From NCBI RefSeq assembly GCF_000511385.1, contig NC_023138.1, forward strand, positions 186,001-250,000: a DNA stretch of 64,000 nucleotides, read 5' to 3'. The DNA comes from Phaeobacter gallaeciensis DSM 26640. Its GTDB lineage: Bacteria > Pseudomonadota > Alphaproteobacteria > Rhodobacterales > Rhodobacteraceae. The position numbers and the translations under genes are program-made. The notes below the pieces were generated by a model. It was not told the DNA's origin and did not search any database. It worked only from the letters and a program-made list of their open reading frames with translations. Below are positions 8,419 to 17,451 of the stretch, piece after piece (within the stretch, counting starts at the first letter, position 1; each line of letters begins with the position of its first letter).

Positions 8419-9201
8419 TTAGCGCGCTGCCGCCACCGCGCGGGCCGTCATGACCTGCACCAGATGGGCCCGGTATTCGGCTGAGCCATGCAAATCTGCG
8501 ATCATATCATCCGCAGACATCGACAGCCCTTCAACAGCATCGGCTGAGAAATTGCCTGACAGGGCTTCCTCAGCAGCGGTCCAGCGGAACACACCGTTGT
8601 TGGAGGCACCCGTGACAGCAACCCGCACATCGCTGTCGAATTTCGCGACATACACCCCAACCAGTGCAAAGCGTGAGGCGGGCTGGACGAACTTCTGATA
8701 GTTCGCGGCCTCAGGGATCGGGAATTTCACCGCAGTGACGATTTCCCCTTCCTCAAGCGCTGTGTCAAACAGGCCCTGGAAGTAGTTATCAGCCGCAATC
8801 TCGCGGGTGTTGGTCACGATCGTCGCCCCCGACGCCAGTGCGGCGGCAGGGTAACAGGCGGAGGGGTCGTTGTTGGCAAGGCTGCCGCCAATGGTACCGC
8901 GGCTGCGTACTGCCGGGTCGCCGATGTTGGCGGCCAGTGCCGACAGCGCCGGATAAGATCCATCTGCCGCAACCGCACCATGGGTCGTTGCCCCACCAAT
9001 GCGCAGATCACGCCCTACAAGGGAAATGCCCTGCATTTCGGCCACGCCCGACAGCGAAACCAGTGTGCTAGGGCTAGCAAGACGCTGTTTAAGCGTCGGG
9101 ATGAGGGTTTGCCCGCCCCCCAGCGCCTGCGCGTCCTCCAAACCAAGGGCTGCAACTGCATCAGCAACGGAGCCCGGCTTTTCGATATCGAAATTATACA
9201 T
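8419..9201 (-). CDS. CoxM-like FAD subunit of molybdenum hydroxylase
   Basis: 260 residues, the medium flavoprotein subunit of a xanthine-dehydrogenase/CO-dehydrogenase-family enzyme; it passes electrons from the [2Fe-2S] clusters to FAD and on to the respiratory chain. FAD-binding signatures are LGGGQTLIP near residue 30 and TIGGSLANNDP near residue 105. The start at 9201 has a strong AAGGAG site; an upstream in-frame start at 9288 would lie inside the large-subunit gene. Last gene of the S-L-M operon, closed by the terminator at 8368-8394. Confidence 0.88.
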   Translation of the reverse strand: MYNFDIEKPGSVADAVAALGLEDAQALGGGQTLIPTLKQRLASPSTLVSLSGVAEMQGISLVGRDLRIGGATTHGAVAADGSYPALSALAANIGDPAVRSRGTIGGSLANNDPSACYPAAALASGATIVTNTREIAADNYFQGLFDTALEEGEIVTAVKFPIPEAANYQKFVQPASRFALVGVYVAKFDSDVRVAVTGASNNGVFRWTAAEEALSGNFSADAVEGLSMSADDMIADLHGSAEYRAHLVQVMTARAVAAAR

Positions 9202-9211
9202 GTCGCTCTCC

Positions 9212-11584
9212 TTACTTGCTTGCCTGCATTGCCTGCCAGACCCGTCCAGGTGACACAGGCATGTCGATGTCAGTAATATTGTGACCACCCGATTGCAGGG
9301 CGTCGATCACAGCGTTCACCACCGTCGGCGGTGAGCCGATGGCCCCGGCTTCGCCGCAGCCTTTCACGCCCAGAGGGTTGTGCGTGCAAGGCGTGCCTTG
9401 GGAATGATCCACCGCATAGAACGGCACATCATCCGCGCGCGGCATGCAGTAATCCATGTAAGATGCGCTCAACAACTGGCCATCCGCGTCATAGGTGGTG
9501 TTCTCCACCAATGCCTGACCAATGCCCTGTGCCAGACCGCCATGGACCTGACCTGTGACGATCATTGGGTTGATGACATTGCCAAAATCATCCACCGCTG
9601 TCATCCGGTCCACGCGCACCTTGCCCGTCGCGGGATCCACCTCGACTTCACAGCAATAGGCACCCGAAGGGTAGGTAAAATTGGCCGGATCGTAAAAGGC
9701 AGTTTCCTCCAAGCCCGGCTCAAGATCCTCAAGCGGGAAGTCGTGCGGGATATAAGCCTTGAGCGCCACCTCGCCAAAGGTCACGGATTTATCCGTGCCG
9801 GAGACGGAGAACACGCCGTCCTTCAGCTCGATGTCGGTGTCAGAAGCCTCCAACATGTGACCGGCGATTTTCTTGGCCTTGTTGATGATCTTCTCCGTCG
9901 CGCGCACAACAGCAGAGCCACAGACCGCCAACGAACGGGATCCATAGGTGCCCATGCCGAAGGGGATTTTCGACGTATCACCATGCACGATATCCACGCT
10001 GGCCGCATCAATGCCGAGCATCTCTGCCACCACCTGGGGGAAGGCGGTTTCATGGCCCTGCCCATGGCTGTGAGCGCCGACCATCACGCTGAGGTTGCCG
10101 GTGGCATTCACCCGAACCGTAGCCGCATCATAAAGTCCTACGCGAGAGCCAAGCACCCCCACAAGGTTCGACGGCGCGATGCCGCAGGCTTCGATATAGG
10201 CGTTCACACCAAAGCCGCGCAGCAGACCCTTGGCTTCGCTTTCGGCCCGACGTGCGGCAAAACCGGCCATGTCGGAGACATCAACCATCTTGTCCATCAG
10301 CGCGTCATAATTGCCCGAGTCATATTCCAGTCCAGCGGCAGAGGCGAAGGGATATTGATCCGGCTTAACGAAGTTCTTGCGGCGCAGCTCTATCGGGTCC
10401 ATGCCCAGTTCGCGTGCGGCTTTGTCGATCACCCGCTCAATAGAATAGGTCGCCTCCGGCCGGCCCGCGCCGCGATAGGCGTCAACGGGTGCGGTATTGG
10501 TAAACACCGCTTTGACGTTCACATAGACCAGCGGCACGGTGTAATTGCCAGCAATCAAAGTGCCGTGCAGAAAGGTCGGTGTCGCGGTCGAGAAATTCGA
10601 CAGATAGGCTCCCACATTCGCCTTGGTATCGGTGCGGAACGCCAGGAACTTGCCCTCGGCGTCCAGCGCCAGTTCGATTTTGGTCACATGGTCACGGCCA
10701 TGAGCATCCGTCAGGAATGCCTCCGTCCGGTCTGCGGTCCATTTGACCGGGCGGTTCAACCGCTTGGCCGCGGCCAACACCAGCGCCTCTTCGCCGTAGT
10801 GATAGATCTTAGAGCCGAAGCCGCCGCCCACATCCGGGGCAATCACGGTCAGCATGTTCTCTGGAATGCCCAGCACAAAAGCCGAGATCAAGAGCCGCGT
10901 CAGATGCGGGTTCTGCGAGGTCGTGTGGAGCGTGTATTCGCCCGTGCTGGCCTTGTAACTACCAATGGAACAACGCGGCTCCATCGCATTGGGAACCAGA
11001 CGGTTGTTGACTAGCTCCAGCGTGGTGACGTGATGGGCGTTCTTGATCGCCTCATCGGTGACGGCGCGGTTGTCTTCGATCCAGCCCCAGTCGAAACATT
11101 GGTTGGTGCCGATTTCGTCATGCACGAAGTTGCTACCGGACAGGGCCTCGCCCATGTCGACCACAGCGGGCAGTTCCTCGATATCGGCCTCAATAGCTTC
11201 AACCGCGTCTTTGGCCTGTTCAACCGTTTCTGCAATCACGGCGGCATAGGCATCGCCTACATGACGTACCTTGCCATGGGCCAGGACCGGGCGCTTAGGT
11301 TCCTTCATCGGTTCGCCATCGCGACTGTTGATCAGCCAGCCTGCCGGGTTACCTCCGACCTCAACAAAATCCTCACCGGTGAAGACCGCCAACACGCCGG
11401 GCATCGCTTCGGCGGCAGAGGTGTCGATGCTGTTGATCTTGCCGTGGGCCAAGGTTGAGCGGGCGAAAACCGCGCAGGCCTGTTTGGCGATCTGGATGTC
11501 ATCAGTGTATTCGCCGGTTCCGGTCAGAAAGCGAACATCTTCGCGGCGCAGGGTCGAAGCGCCAATTCCACTGTCTTTGGGCAT
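9212..11584 (-). CDS. Form II CoxL-like molybdopterin subunit
   Basis: 790 residues, the molybdenum-cytosine-dinucleotide-binding catalytic subunit. The active-site loop reads AYRGAGR (A369 to R375), the form II signature, not AYXCSFR of true form I CO dehydrogenase. The base-catalyst glutamate is in KGCGEAGAIG near the C-terminus. In Roseobacter strains, form II genes alone are reported not to support CO oxidation, so another substrate such as an aldehyde is plausible. Its place inside a PQQ alcohol dehydrogenase island fits oxidation of the aldehyde product, but that is inference. Gene order S-L-M is typical of form II. Confidence 0.88.
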   Translation of the reverse strand: MPKDSGIGASTLRREDVRFLTGTGEYTDDIQIAKQACAVFARSTLAHGKINSIDTSAAEAMPGVLAVFTGEDFVEVGGNPAGWLINSRDGEPMKEPKRPVLAHGKVRHVGDAYAAVIAETVEQAKDAVEAIEADIEELPAVVDMGEALSGSNFVHDEIGTNQCFDWGWIEDNRAVTDEAIKNAHHVTTLELVNNRLVPNAMEPRCSIGSYKASTGEYTLHTTSQNPHLTRLLISAFVLGIPENMLTVIAPDVGGGFGSKIYHYGEEALVLAAAKRLNRPVKWTADRTEAFLTDAHGRDHVTKIELALDAEGKFLAFRTDTKANVGAYLSNFSTATPTFLHGTLIAGNYTVPLVYVNVKAVFTNTAPVDAYRGAGRPEATYSIERVIDKAARELGMDPIELRRKNFVKPDQYPFASAAGLEYDSGNYDALMDKMVDVSDMAGFAARRAESEAKGLLRGFGVNAYIEACGIAPSNLVGVLGSRVGLYDAATVRVNATGNLSVMVGAHSHGQGHETAFPQVVAEMLGIDAASVDIVHGDTSKIPFGMGTYGSRSLAVCGSAVVRATEKIINKAKKIAGHMLEASDTDIELKDGVFSVSGTDKSVTFGEVALKAYIPHDFPLEDLEPGLEETAFYDPANFTYPSGAYCCEVEVDPATGKVRVDRMTAVDDFGNVINPMIVTGQVHGGLAQGIGQALVENTTYDADGQLLSASYMDYCMPRADDVPFYAVDHSQGTPCTHNPLGVKGCGEAGAIGSPPTVVNAVIDALQSGGHNITDIDMPVSPGRVWQAMQASK

Positions 11585-11595
11585 ATGGTTCCCTC

Positions 11596-12081
11596 CTATT
11601 CCGCAGCGATGGTGGAAACGTCCTGCCCGGACGCAGCCATGATCGCTTTGACGATGTTGTGATATCCCGTGCAGCGGCAGATGTTACCTTCGAGGTAATC
11701 ACGCACCTCTTGCTCGGTCGGCTTTGGGTTGTCCTTGAGCAGAGCTGCGGCCGACATCACCATGCCGGGGGTGCAGAACCCGCATTGTAGGCCATGATGA
11801 TCCTGAAACGCCTGCTGAATGACATTCAGAGATCCATCCGCATTGGCCTGACCTTCAATGGTCTCCACCGTGGCACCGGCGGCTTCGGCGGCGAACATCG
11901 TGCAGGATTTGACCGCCTGGCCATTTACATGCACCACGCAGGCCCCACATTGCGACGTATCGCAGCCGATGTGGGTGCCTGTCAGACCCTGCCCCTCGCG
12001 GAGAAACGACGACAGCAGTGTGCGCCCTTCCGCAGCGCCGGTCACGGTCTTACCGTTCACGGTCATGGTTACATTTGTCAT
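11596..12081 (-). CDS. CoxS-like [2Fe-2S] subunit
   Basis: 161 residues with two [2Fe-2S] domains. The N-terminal plant-type cluster uses C-x4-CGAC and a later cysteine (SCTMFA). The C-terminal four-helix domain has CGFCTPG and CRCTGY. First gene of the minus-strand operon, 11 bases from the large-subunit gene, with a GGAGGA ribosome binding site. No signal peptide, so the enzyme is cytoplasmic. The upstream space to 12356 contains an island motif at 12309-12318. Confidence 0.9.
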   Translation of the reverse strand: MTNVTMTVNGKTVTGAAEGRTLLSSFLREGQGLTGTHIGCDTSQCGACVVHVNGQAVKSCTMFAAEAAGATVETIEGQANADGSLNVIQQAFQDHHGLQCGFCTPGMVMSAAALLKDNPKPTEQEVRDYLEGNICRCTGYHNIVKAIMAASGQDVSTIAAE

Positions 12082-12308
12082 TCTGTCCTCCCGCTGAATA
12101 TTAGAAAATGGCTAGATCCCTGCGCCGCGCTCCTGAGCGTGCAATAGTTTGAGGTCTCTCTGAGCACGCGCATATAGGATCTTCGTCATTGTGGCGGTCG
12201 GCCTGTCCGTCTGAGAGAAATTCAGCGAACATCCCGACAGCCGGGCATCGGTTCTGAGCCCAAGACTAAGGCGGGTGGTGCATCCGCACTATTGTACCAA
12301 GTGTGTAC

Positions 12309-12318
12309 GACTAAAGTT
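12309..12318. promoter_or_regulatory. GACYAARGTC-like site upstream of the coxS-like gene
   Basis: GACTAAAGTT differs at one base from the recurring dyad. It lies in the 275-bp space upstream of the CoxSLM-like operon, some 230 bp before its first start codon, which is far for a classical activator site. Confidence 0.3.
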
Positions 12319-12356
12319 CTATATGCTGGGTAGAGCAGGGCAATTGGCCGCCAATG

Positions 12357-13259
12357 TCACCGCTCTGGCGCGGCATGAGACAGGCCATATTGCGCGTAAA
12401 TCTCCGCAATACGGCCGTCCTGAAGGGCGGCATAGATCGCATCATCCACCGCATAGGACAGCGGGCGATAACGGAAGTTGACAGCCACCCCCAGCGTCCA
12501 TTGACTGACCGCAAAGCCCGCTAGTGGCGGCTGGTGCACGGCTGTGTTCTCGGTCAGCCCGAATTCAAGCTCTGCCAATGGCCCCATCACTGCCTTGACC
12601 GCACCGCTGTCAAGCGCGGCCATGGCCTCCCCCGTTGTAAGGTGGCGACGGATATTGCCCCGCAACTGCCCGCCAACAAAGCCCGACAGATAGAAATCAG
12701 AGATGGAATCGTTTTCGACACCCACCAGATCAAAGCGGAAATAGGCAGGCACCGGTTTTTCGTCCGGATAGGCAGACTTATTATAAGCTATGGCAATGCT
12801 TTCGCCTGCGTATTGGCCGGTAAACACCACCTGTTCAACCCGGCACTTGAAGGCACTGTCATAGGGAATGCGCATCATCACATTGGCGACGCGCCCGCCA
12901 ATCAGCGCGCCCTTCCAGATGTTGTTGCGCAGATCCGCATCGAGGTTTTCACCCGCCGTGACGAAATTAAAGCGGGCCTCCACCCCCAGATCGTCGGCGA
13001 TAATCCGGGCAATTTCGATATCAACCCCTTTGGCGGTTCCGCCTTCCTCCCAGGAATAGGGCGGATAGTTCTCATAGACTGCAAACAGCATGTGTCCTTG
13101 CTCGATCAATTGGTCGAGCTCTTTGCCAACAATGTCGCGGCCCACGTTTTGTGGTTTGGCTTGCGGCACATGATCAGCACAAGGATCAGCAGCCTGGGCC
13201 TGCCCACAAATGAGCAGACCCAGAAGCACGAGAGAAAAAAGGCGTGTGATTGGCTTCAT
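12357..13259 (-). CDS. MoxJ/XoxJ-like periplasmic binding protein
   Basis: 300 residues with a clear signal peptide (cleavage after AQA) and a family-3 solute-binding fold. The start FAVYENYPPYSWEEGG is typical of the quinoprotein-dehydrogenase-associated group that includes MoxJ and XoxJ. In methanol dehydrogenase systems such proteins are thought to help the dehydrogenase mature or meet its cytochrome rather than to feed a transporter. No permease is linked. It lies 4 bases downstream of the cytochrome gene, so the two form an operon (cytochrome first). Confidence 0.82.
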   Translation of the reverse strand: MKPITRLFSLVLLGLLICGQAQAADPCADHVPQAKPQNVGRDIVGKELDQLIEQGHMLFAVYENYPPYSWEEGGTAKGVDIEIARIIADDLGVEARFNFVTAGENLDADLRNNIWKGALIGGRVANVMMRIPYDSAFKCRVEQVVFTGQYAGESIAIAYNKSAYPDEKPVPAYFRFDLVGVENDSISDFYLSGFVGGQLRGNIRRHLTTGEAMAALDSGAVKAVMGPLAELEFGLTENTAVHQPPLAGFAVSQWTLGVAVNFRYRPLSYAVDDAIYAALQDGRIAEIYAQYGLSHAAPER

Positions 13260-13263
13260 ACAG

Positions 13264-13962
13264 TCAGTTTGCAGCCGAAAGGCCGATGGTCAACGCCTCT
13301 TGTGCAGCTTTGTAGCCTTCGGGTGTGCCATCAATCAACCTGGCCGCGCGGAAAGCCACGCTATCCGCCACCGGAGCGCCAGAGGCGGTTTCAACCTGCC
13401 CTGAGATTTCATTCAGACGGTTAATCAGTGCGCCACCGTCTGTGCCATTGCCATCCGTTGCGTAGCCTGCGATCTGATCACGGAGCGCTTTCAGCTCGTC
13501 AGCGTAGTCATCCAGTGCACCTTCGTCGGGGCGGGCTTCGATATAGGTGCGGATGGCCCAAGCGGCTTCCTGACCCAATAGTTCCCCAAAGGCAGGCATC
13601 TTGGTGGTGCCATTTTGCGTGTAGCCCACGCGGAAGCGTTCGACATACCATTCATCGCCGTATTCTTCAGCCTCTAGGAAGCGCAGGTCAGGAGCCAGAC
13701 CACCGGAAACAACCTCAAGCCCATGGCAGCGGGCACAGTTCTGATTGTAGCCAGAAGCGCCGATTTCGATGGCGCGCAGCCAAGTCTCTTCACCAACCTT
13801 GTCAGCGCGATAGGGATTTTCGCTCAACCATTCCTCGCCCATTTCAGGCAGCCCGGTGGTGTCAACCGCCTGCGGAGCCACGTCACCATGGGCCAGAACC
13901 AAGGTTGCCATACTTGCGATGGCTGCTCCCAGTGCGAGTGACTTCGCTGTAGACTTCGTCAT
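13264..13962 (-). CDS. pedF: Cytochrome c-550 PedF-like
   Basis: 232 residues, exported, with one heme-binding CARCH motif near residue 78 and a distal methionine in TKMPAFGE. The block preceding the heme (LPEMGEEWLSENPYR, then IEIGASGYNQNC) is the mark of the PedF family of alcohol dehydrogenase cytochromes. It should take electrons from the PQQ enzyme encoded at 21132. The C-terminal third, after residue 150, lacks known motifs. Start has a GAGGAGAGG site. Divergent from the binding protein at 14108. Confidence 0.88.
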   Translation of the reverse strand: MTKSTAKSLALGAAIASMATLVLAHGDVAPQAVDTTGLPEMGEEWLSENPYRADKVGEETWLRAIEIGASGYNQNCARCHGLEVVSGGLAPDLRFLEAEEYGDEWYVERFRVGYTQNGTTKMPAFGELLGQEAAWAIRTYIEARPDEGALDDYADELKALRDQIAGYATDGNGTDGGALINRLNEISGQVETASGAPVADSVAFRAARLIDGTPEGYKAAQEALTIGLSAAN

Positions 13963-14030
13963 GTCGCCTCTCCTCTCAGATGTGGTTTGTTAAATCACTC
14001 CCTAAGGCACGGAATAATGATGTGGTATTG

Positions 14031-14040
14031 GACTTTGGTT
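14031..14040. promoter_or_regulatory. GACYAARGTC-like site in pedF / ABC promoter region
   Basis: On the minus strand the site reads AACCAAAGTC, one base from the consensus. It lies in the 145-bp space between the divergent starts of pedF (13962) and the binding protein gene (14108). Confidence 0.35.
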
Positions 14041-14107
14041 CTGTTTCTGCCCGACCTAGACCATCGTCGTACTTCCTCTTTACCTGGGCTTGGCTAGTCT
14101 TTGCTTC

Positions 14108-15286
14108 ATGTTCTTTTGTAAGCTCTTTCGATCAACAATCCTGGCCGGGTTCTTGTCAGGTCTAGCCACTGTGCTTTGTGCAGAAGCCCGCCTTGTGGTT
14201 GGTTATTTGCAAGTTGAGCAACCGCTGCCGCCAACCTTGTCAAATCTTGATCCCGTGCCTGAGGATAATGGGCTTGCCGGGGCGAACGCCGGATTAAAAG
14301 ACAATCAGACAACCGGCAAATTTCTGGGTCAAACCTATGAGCTGTTAAGCGCACAGGTATTGATGGGCGAGGATACACTCGAAGCAGCGCGCATGATGCT
14401 GGCGGTCACGCCCTATCTGGTGGTTGACGCCAGTGCAGATAACTTGCGTGCCATTGCAGATCTGCCCGAAGCAGCCGAGGCGCTGATCTTCAACACCTCA
14501 GCGGGGGACCTGTCCCTTCGGGATGGCGAATGCCGCGCCAATGTGCTCCATACGATTACTTCTGACATGATGCGCACCGACGCGTTGGCGCAGGTGCTGG
14601 TAAAAAAGCGCTGGGATGATCTGGTCATGATCACCGGCAGCCACCCTGCCGATCAAAGCTATGCGGCGGCCATGCGGCGTTCGCTTGCCAAGTTCGGACT
14701 GTCCTTGCAGGGCGAAAAGGAATGGCTGTTTGATGCTGACATGCGCAGGAACGCTGCGCAGGAGGTTCCGCTGTTCACTCATGCCTTTGGCGATTACGAC
14801 GCCCTGATCCTGGCGGATGAGGTTCATGATTTTGGGCGCTACGTACTCTACAACACATGGCAGGCCCGTCCCGTCGTGGGATCGGAGGGGCTGTCTGCCC
14901 TTGGCTGGTCAGAGGTGATTGAGCAATGGGGTGCTGCGCAATTGCAGTCGCGTTTTGAGGAACAAAGCGGGCGCAGGATGAATGCTCAAGACTATGCGGC
15001 CTGGGCAGCAGTCCGTACCCTGGGCGAAGCCGTGACCCGCACCAATGCAGATGATGTACAAAGCCTGCGCACCTACATCTTGTCGGATGATTTTGAACTG
15101 GCAGGATTCAAGGGCCGTCCGCTGACCTATCGGCGCTGGAACGGACAGCTGCGTCAGCCTGTGGCGCTGGCGCACCCCCGTGCCCTTGTCGCGCAGGCCC
15201 CGCTGGAGGGGTTTCTGCACCAAACCAATGAACTGGATAGCCTGGGCCTTGACCGCCCGGAAAGCACTTGTGAGGTCTTCGAATGA
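14108..15286 (+). CDS. PQQ-system ABC substrate-binding protein (type 1 fold)
   Basis: 392 residues, exported, resembling the branched-chain amino-acid-type binding proteins that recur next to PQQ alcohol dehydrogenases. Blocks such as LPEAAEALIFNTSA, ECRANVLHTITSD and FGDYDALILADE fit this group. The start is uncertain: ATG 14108 has no clear ribosome binding site, and a TTG at 14090 is in frame. The next gene overlaps as ATGA. The ligand is unknown; in this system the paired permease is of the ABC-2 type, so import is not assured. Confidence 0.75.
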   Translation: MFFCKLFRSTILAGFLSGLATVLCAEARLVVGYLQVEQPLPPTLSNLDPVPEDNGLAGANAGLKDNQTTGKFLGQTYELLSAQVLMGEDTLEAARMMLAVTPYLVVDASADNLRAIADLPEAAEALIFNTSAGDLSLRDGECRANVLHTITSDMMRTDALAQVLVKKRWDDLVMITGSHPADQSYAAAMRRSLAKFGLSLQGEKEWLFDADMRRNAAQEVPLFTHAFGDYDALILADEVHDFGRYVLYNTWQARPVVGSEGLSALGWSEVIEQWGAAQLQSRFEEQSGRRMNAQDYAAWAAVRTLGEAVTRTNADDVQSLRTYILSDDFELAGFKGRPLTYRRWNGQLRQPVALAHPRALVAQAPLEGFLHQTNELDSLGLDRPESTCEVFE

Positions 15287-16260
15287 TCAGATTTGCCACT
15301 GCCACCAGCGTGGCGATTGTCGCCCTTGTCTCGTCAGCCGTCCACGCGGATGAGATCTGGGTGACCAATGAAAAGGACGACACGGTTTCAGTGATTTCTA
15401 CGGAGACACTAGAGGTCATCAATACCTATGACACCGGTGAACGCCCGCGCGGGATCATCTTTTCCAAGGACTACAGCCGCGTCTACATCTGCGCCTCCGA
15501 CAGCAATGCGGTGCAGGTGATGGACCCGCAAACCGGCAAGATTCTGAATGAACTGCCTTCCGGGGATGACCCCGAGCAATTCGTCCTCCACCCCAACGAC
15601 CGCCACCTTTACATCGCCAACGAAGACGATGCGATCACTACAGTGGTCGATACGGAAACACGTAAGGTGATTGCCCAGATTGACGTCGGGGTTGAGCCTG
15701 AGGGGATGGCCGTTTCGCCCGATGGCAAGATTGCCATCACAACCTCCGAAACAACCAACATGGCCCATTGGATTGACACGGATACGCAAAAGCTTTTTGC
15801 CAATACGCTGGTCGATAGCCGCCCGCGCCATGCCGAGTTCGTCAAGGATGGTGTCGAGATGTGGGTCAGTTCCGAAATCGGCGGTACGATCACGGTTTTC
15901 GACAGCGCAAGTCAAAGCGAAAAGGCCAAGATCGAATTTGAGGTGCAGGGCGTGCATCCTGATCGGGTGCAGCCTGTTGGTTTCGAATTTTCCGAAGGTG
16001 ACACCCACGCCTTTGTCGCGCTTGGCCCTTCAAACCACGTCGCCGTGGTGAACGCCGAAACCTATGAGGTCGAGGATTACATTCTGGTGGGCCGCCGCGT
16101 CTGGCACATGGCCTTCAATGCGGACCGTTCCTTACTATTCACCACCAACGGCGTCTCTGGCGATGTGACTGTAATCGACGTGGCATCGCGCAAGGCTGTC
16201 AAATCCATCAAGGTTGGGCGTTTCCCTTGGGGCGCGGCCCTCAGACCCACCAGTTCCTGA
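15283..16260 (+). CDS. PQQ-associated YVTN beta-propeller protein
   Basis: 325 residues with a signal peptide and about seven YVTN-type repeats (for example VTNEKDDTVSVI near the start, later FTTNGVSGDVTVID). It belongs to the propeller group found in PQQ-dependent catabolism loci. Probably a periplasmic scaffold or binding protein. It overlaps the preceding gene by 4 bases and is followed after 25 bases by a small secreted protein, so it is inside the 14108-18236 operon. Confidence 0.82.
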   Translation: MIRFATATSVAIVALVSSAVHADEIWVTNEKDDTVSVISTETLEVINTYDTGERPRGIIFSKDYSRVYICASDSNAVQVMDPQTGKILNELPSGDDPEQFVLHPNDRHLYIANEDDAITTVVDTETRKVIAQIDVGVEPEGMAVSPDGKIAITTSETTNMAHWIDTDTQKLFANTLVDSRPRHAEFVKDGVEMWVSSEIGGTITVFDSASQSEKAKIEFEVQGVHPDRVQPVGFEFSEGDTHAFVALGPSNHVAVVNAETYEVEDYILVGRRVWHMAFNADRSLLFTTNGVSGDVTVIDVASRKAVKSIKVGRFPWGAALRPTSS

Positions 16261-16285
16261 TACTTACAAACTTCGAGGAAGAACC

Positions 16286-16738
16286 ATGTTGAGACTTGCC
16301 GTTATCGCAGCACTGACCCTGAGTGCCCCAGCCATCGCTTTCGCGGATAATGATGATGATGAACCCAGCTTTGGCGCGGCAGGCCTGTTGTCGGGCAAAA
16401 ACAAGGAAGATCTGCCCCCCATCATCCTATCCGCAGGAGAACCGATTTCACCAACGGGCCCATGGGAGCTGAAATCCGGCACCTACTACGAGTTTGAAAT
16501 TCAGGGCGATGGCAGTCAGGAACTCACTCTTGTGGGTCCGGAATTTTTCCGTGCCATTTGGATCGACGAAATTGTCGTAGAAGGGTTGGAAATTCGCCCG
16601 CTTGGGTTGGACAGCATCGAATTTGATGAAGCAGGCGAAATGGAAATCGGCTTTGTCGCCATCAAACCCGGTGCCTATTATATCAAAATCCCAGGCACCT
16701 CAGGAGAGACTCAACGCCTCGATATCACCATAAAATGA
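16286..16738 (+). CDS. Small exported protein of the PQQ ABC operon
   Basis: 150 residues. Signal peptide to about residue 20, then an acidic spacer (DNDDDEP) and a predicted all-beta domain without cysteines or histidine-rich sites. I do not recognise the family; the beta-sandwich look (GTYYEFEIQGDGSQEL, GAYYIKIPGTSG) resembles cupredoxin-like or C2-like folds but no copper ligands are seen. The ATG at 16286 was chosen for its GAGGAAG site; the frame is open back into the propeller gene. The ATPase gene overlaps its stop as ATGA. Confidence 0.75.
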   Translation: MLRLAVIAALTLSAPAIAFADNDDDEPSFGAAGLLSGKNKEDLPPIILSAGEPISPTGPWELKSGTYYEFEIQGDGSQELTLVGPEFFRAIWIDEIVVEGLEIRPLGLDSIEFDEAGEMEIGFVAIKPGAYYIKIPGTSGETQRLDITIK

Positions 16739-17451
16739 ATGGGTTGCAGGCCCGTGACCTGAGTTACTCCCACGGCAACAAGCAGGCGTTGAAGGATGTG
16801 TCCTTCAGCGTCGCTGTTGGTAGTTTTTGCGCGCTGCTTGGCCCAAACGGAGCCGGCAAGTCGACATTGTTCGGTTTGTTGACCCGGTTGTTCGTCGCGC
16901 CAAGCGGTTATATCAGCATTGCTGGCCACGACCTGAAACAAGCGCCACGCTCGGCGTTGGCCCAGCTTGGGATCGTGTTTCAGCAAACCACGCTGGATCT
17001 GGATCTGACAGTTCGGCAGAACCTGTCTTACTTTGCGGCGCTGCATGGTCTGTCGGGGCGTGCGGCACGCATGCGTATCGATCACGCGCTTGATCTGATG
17101 GAGATGCGCGAGCGGGCAGGGGAAAAGACGCGGACACTCAATGGCGGACATCGGCGGCGCACGGAATTGGCCCGCGCCCTGCTGCATGACCCTTCGGTTC
17201 TGTTGCTGGATGAGCCAACCGTCGGATTGGATGCTGCATCCCGTGCAGCCATCACCGCACATGCTCATCAACTGGCTGAGCAGGGTAAGACAATTCTCTG
17301 GGCCACCCACCTGACCGATGAGGTGCAGCCGAATGATGATCTGATCATCCTCCATCGCGCTGAGGTGCTTGTGCAGGGGCTCGCACGTGATATCGCCGGT
17401 GAGACAACACTTCAGGAACGCTTCCTCAGGCTGACCGAGGCCGGCGCATGA
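16735..17451 (+). CDS. ABC ATPase of the PQQ-associated transporter
   Basis: 238 residues. Walker A is GPNGAGKST, Walker B VLLLDEPTVGLD. The signature is the unusual LNGGHRRRTELARAL instead of LSGGQ, as in the PQQ-alcohol-dehydrogenase-associated ATPases. It drives the ABC-2 permease encoded next, with which it overlaps by 4 bases (ATGA). ABC-2 systems normally export; the coupling with a binding protein and propeller upstream leaves direction open. Confidence 0.87.
   Translation: MNGLQARDLSYSHGNKQALKDVSFSVAVGSFCALLGPNGAGKSTLFGLLTRLFVAPSGYISIAGHDLKQAPRSALAQLGIVFQQTTLDLDLTVRQNLSYFAALHGLSGRAARMRIDHALDLMEMRERAGEKTRTLNGGHRRRTELARALLHDPSVLLLDEPTVGLDAASRAAITAHAHQLAEQGKTILWATHLTDEVQPNDDLIILHRAEVLVQGLARDIAGETTLQERFLRLTEAGA

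Noticed and set aside
9380..11014. 544-codon plus-strand ORF
   Set aside because: Fully antisense to the CoxL-like gene, whose motifs are intact; its own product is rich in His, Arg and Gly with no domain, as expected of a shadow frame in GC-rich DNA.
9212..11584. Assignment as true (form I) CO dehydrogenase
   Set aside because: The active-site loop is AYRGAGR, not AYXCSFR, and gene order is S-L-M rather than M-S-L.
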